Below the pieces are notes generated by a model. That model had not been told where the DNA came from. It worked only from the letters and a program-made list of their open reading frames with translations, and searched no databases. Below, one piece after another: positions 61,636 to 64,000 of a stretch of DNA of 64,000 bases (its first letter is position 1; the number at the start of each line of letters is the position of its first letter). Source of the stretch: Mucilaginibacter_A sp964244955 (GTDB lineage: Bacteria > Bacteroidota > Bacteroidia > Sphingobacteriales > Sphingobacteriaceae); assembly GCA_964244955.1 (NCBI GenBank), contig CAXTKQ010000002.1:1-64000 (forward strand), given 5' to 3'. The translations under genes were made by a program, and so were the position numbers.

Positions 61636-62840
61636 TAACTTTTCTTTTTGCGCCATGGCTTTTTAAAACCTCCCGATGCCCTTTTAACTTCCGGTTGATA
61701 AATTGGACTTTCGCCTAATTCCGGGGGCAAAGGCATCCGTTCAATGGGTTTCCCAATCAATGCTTCAATGTCGCTAAATTTCCGCTGGTCGCGTTCGTTG
61801 ATAAAAGTAATCGCTGTACCGGTAGTTTCGGCGCGCGCTGTGCGTCCAATGCGGTGGATATAATCTTCCGGATCGTGCGGCACATCATAATTGATCACCA
61901 AACTAATCCCTTCCACATCAATTCCGCGCGACAAAACGTCCGTTCCAATGATAATGGGCAACTGCCGGCTTTTAAAAGCACGTAAAATATTTTCACGCTG
62001 CTCCTGCTCCAGATCCGAATGAAAAGCTTCTACCTTTAAACCTGATCGTTGCAAAGCCTGGTGCAATTGCTTCACTTTTTCTTTGGTAGATACAAAAACG
62101 ATGGTGCTTGCGTAATTGCCTTCTTTCAAAATAGATTTGATCAACGCTAATTTCTGGTGATCGAAAGTCATGTAAACCTGCTGCAAAATGCCAACTGCAG
62201 GTTGCGAAAGGGCAATATTGATTTGCTCGGGCTGGTTTAAAATTTTGTTGGAAAGTGCCCGGATTTTTCCAGGCATCGTTGCCGAGAAAAGCAGCGTTTG
62301 CCGTTTTTGAGGAAGATAACTGATAATGCGGACAATATCATCATGAAAACCCATGTCCAGCATCCGGTCGGCTTCGTCCAAAACCAGATGCTGCAACTGG
62401 CCCAATTTTACCACGCCCGAAGTTAAATGCGCAATCAAACGGCCCGGCGTGGCAATGATAATATCCACGCCTTCATTTAAAGATCGGCGTTGCTGCTCGT
62501 AACTGATGCCATCGCCACCGCCATAAACGGCAATGGAACTGACGCCTGCAAAATAGGCCAGCCCTTCTGTTTGCTGGTCAATTTGCTGAACCAGCTCTCG
62601 TGTTGGCGCCAAAATCAACGTATTGACCAGGCTTTTTTCCTCGGCAACACAAATTTGGTGCATGATCGGCAATAAGTAAGCGGCCGTTTTGCCCGTGCCG
62701 GTTTGCGCACAGGCAATCAAATCGTGCTTTTTTAAAATAATCGGGATGGCTTGTTCCTGTATCGGCGTAGGTTTACGAAAACCCATGCTGTCCAATCCTT
62801 CCTGCAGTTTTGGATCGAAGTTAAAATCGGTAAATGTCAA
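61635..62840 (-). CDS. DEAD-box RNA helicase (RhlE-like)
   Basis: A 401-aa ATP-dependent RNA helicase: Q motif (GFRKPTPIQEQAIP), motif I AQTGTGKT, Ia PTRELV, II DEAD, III SAT, IV-V TDVLSRGIDVEG, VI HRIGRTAR. A short basic C-terminus (KKPWRKKKS) replaces the long tails of other paralogues. It remodels RNA in ribosome assembly or decay, with cold-shock use likely. Confidence 0.96.
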   Translation of the reverse strand: MTFTDFNFDPKLQEGLDSMGFRKPTPIQEQAIPIILKKHDLIACAQTGTGKTAAYLLPIMHQICVAEEKSLVNTLILAPTRELVQQIDQQTEGLAYFAGVSSIAVYGGGDGISYEQQRRSLNEGVDIIIATPGRLIAHLTSGVVKLGQLQHLVLDEADRMLDMGFHDDIVRIISYLPQKRQTLLFSATMPGKIRALSNKILNQPEQINIALSQPAVGILQQVYMTFDHQKLALIKSILKEGNYASTIVFVSTKEKVKQLHQALQRSGLKVEAFHSDLEQEQRENILRAFKSRQLPIIIGTDVLSRGIDVEGISLVINYDVPHDPEDYIHRIGRTARAETTGTAITFINERDQRKFSDIEALIGKPIERMPLPPELGESPIYQPEVKRASGGFKKPWRKKKS

Positions 62841-62918
62841 AAGTATTTAGCTGTAGTGATGAGTTTTTTATTAGCGCTTTATTAAGTGTTAAATATACAT
62901 ATAATGCTGGTTTAGACA

Positions 62919-62945
62919 AATGCTTCTTTTACCGGTATAAAAACA
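62919..62945 (-). repeat. Dispersed repeat copy between ypdA-like and helicase genes
   Basis: The minus strand reads TGTTTTTATACCGGTAAAAG then AAGCATT. Confidence 0.82.
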
Positions 62946-62965
62946 ATATCGGCAAATTATTTAAT

Positions 62966-63940
62966 TTAGACCGAAACCGAAACCGTTTGCTTGACAATGT
63001 TAGAGATAATCTGCTCGGCGTGTACCCTCGAATTTTCGATAAACCACGAATGCGTGTCCATCCCGCCGCAAACCACGCCGGCCAAATAAATGCCTTTTTG
63101 GTTGGTTTCCATCGTTTCGGAATTGTATTCGGGCAGCCGTTTTTCATCCGCAGAAAGCGCAATTCCCATTTTTTGAAGGAAAGAAAAATCAGGCTGATAA
63201 CCGGTCAAAGCCAGCACAAAATCATTCGGAATCGTAATAAATCCTTCCGGCGTTTGGATATCCACTTCGTTTTCCCGGATTGCCACCAAGTTAGAATGAT
63301 AATATGCTTTGATCGTTCCTTCTTTAACCCGGTTGATGATATCCGGCCGGACCCAATATTTTACACGTTCGCTGATGTCATCGCCGCGGACAACCATCGT
63401 TACTTCTGCGCCTTTTCGAAAAGTTTCCAGCGCGGCATCAACCGAAGAATTACTGGCGCCAACTACCAAAACTTTTTGGAAGGTGTAAAAGTTCGGGTCT
63501 TTATAATAGTGCCGAACTTTTGGCAAATCCTCTCCCGGAATGTTCATCTTCACCGGGACATCGTAAAAACCGGTTGCAATAATGATGTTTTTAGCCTGAT
63601 AAACCGCTTTGGTTGTGGTGATTTCGTAATGATCGTTTTTAAATTGACTGCTTAGAACGGCTTCAAACAAATGGATGTTTAACTGATTTGAACTGGCCAC
63701 GCGCCGGTAATATTCCAGCGATTCGGCACGTGTTGGCTTGATGCTGTTGGAAACAAACGGAACGCCGCCAATCTCCAATTTATCCGAAGTGGAAAAAAAA
63801 GTCATCCCCGCAGGGTAATTATATAAGGAGTTGACCAGCGTGCCTTTTTCTACAATCAGATAAGTTAAACCTTTATTTTTTGCTTCGAGTGCGCAGGCCA
63901 AACCAATTGGCCCGCCGCCGATAATCAATAAATCCAACAT
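62966..63940 (-). CDS. YpdA-family putative bacillithiol disulfide reductase (FAD/NADPH)
   Basis: I place the start at MLDLLIIGGGPIGLACALEA (63940, 324 aa); a TTG start upstream would add an unlikely tail that runs through a dispersed repeat. FAD-binding GGGPIGLACALEA, second dinucleotide fold VVGASNSSVDAALETFRKGA, and ALTGYQPDFSFLQKMGI. The family reduces bacillithiol disulfide or a related thiol with NADPH. Length is typical. Confidence 0.9.
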   Translation of the reverse strand: MLDLLIIGGGPIGLACALEAKNKGLTYLIVEKGTLVNSLYNYPAGMTFFSTSDKLEIGGVPFVSNSIKPTRAESLEYYRRVASSNQLNIHLFEAVLSSQFKNDHYEITTTKAVYQAKNIIIATGFYDVPVKMNIPGEDLPKVRHYYKDPNFYTFQKVLVVGASNSSVDAALETFRKGAEVTMVVRGDDISERVKYWVRPDIINRVKEGTIKAYYHSNLVAIRENEVDIQTPEGFITIPNDFVLALTGYQPDFSFLQKMGIALSADEKRLPEYNSETMETNQKGIYLAGVVCGGMDTHSWFIENSRVHAEQIISNIVKQTVSVSV

Positions 63941-63951
63941 AAATTTTAGTG

Positions 63952-63968
63952 TGCCAAAAGAAGTATCA
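63952..63968 (+). repeat. Dispersed repeat copy at the YpdA start
   Basis: GTGCCAAAAGAAGTATC, weaker core, preceded by AAATTTTAG. Confidence 0.6.
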
Positions 63969-63987
63969 TCAGTCTTAAACAATTCCT

Positions 63988-64000
63988 GATGCTTCTTTTA
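63988..64000 (-). repeat. Dispersed repeat copy, cut by window end
   Basis: GATGCTTCTTTTA on the plus strand; it forms an inverted pair with the copy at 63952. Confidence 0.75.

Noticed and set aside
62834..63655. A 273-aa plus-strand frame
   Set aside because: It lies wholly antisense to the YpdA-like gene, whose motifs and length are normal, and its own sequence looks like no protein family.
1..64000. CRISPR array
   Set aside because: The dispersed repeats are irregularly spaced over kilobases with no regular spacers, and no cas genes are present.

Overview
The window reads as chromosome of a Bacteroidota bacterium, most likely Sphingobacteriaceae (Pedobacter/Mucilaginibacter-like). This rests on the gene set (RibBA fusion, START-like protein, LptF/G, TamB, OmpA with thrombospondin repeats, MRJP-like lipoprotein, LytS/LytT pair), on promoters of the Bacteroidota form TTG-N19-TAnnTTTG, and on tRNA sequence. 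Four runs of ten N (2897, 4387, 12307, 12667) are assembly gaps whose length is not real. recA carries an apparent 8-nt deletion.

Layout. (1) 1-3.9 kb: part of a type I restriction-modification locus in the order YhcG-type nuclease, hsdS, hsdM; no hsdR lies downstream. (2) 3.9-27 kb: core genes: HAD phosphatase, thioredoxin, esterase, desaturase, two tiny paralogous lipoproteins, MRJP-like lipoprotein, LysE exporter, uvrA, ECF sigma factor, nth, recA, tsaD, tamB, ribBA, lptF/G, START-like protein and tRNA-Met(CAT). (3) 27,283-58,944: a 31.6-kb integrative mobilizable element in the 3' end of tRNA-Glu, bounded by a 24-bp direct repeat. (4) 58.9-64 kb: core again: tRNA-Glu, RRM protein, OmpA-family porin, DEAD-box helicase, YpdA-like reductase.

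The element holds, left to right: an AraC-controlled oxidoreductase cargo (carboxylesterase, three aldo/keto reductases, three related cupins, LytS/LytT pair, flavodoxin, PQQ-type dehydrogenase, a molybdenum hydroxylase pair and a haem protein); a HEPN protein divergent from an XRE regulator; a retron-like cassette (small protein, HTH protein, 289-aa reverse transcriptase); mobilization genes (relaxase, MobC-like protein, HTH proteins, possible oriT); an XRE-ImmA/IrrE plus PIN pair behind a palindromic operator; a three-gene operon of membrane protein, radical SAM enzyme and UDG-like Fe-S protein; a decayed ORF6N gene; and the tyrosine integrase next to tRNA-Glu. No type IV secretion genes are present, so transfer would need a helper. 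The membrane protein/radical SAM/UDG-like operon and the retron cassette are the best candidates for uncharacterised defence or DNA-modification systems.

The host-specific signature is a dispersed repeat of about 30 bp (core GGTAAAAGAAGCATC, preceded by CACCAAATTTTTAGG) with about 22 copies in the 28 kb of core sequence and none between the two att sites. Its density resembles a DNA uptake signal or chromosome-organising site, and its absence independently confirms that the element was recently acquired.
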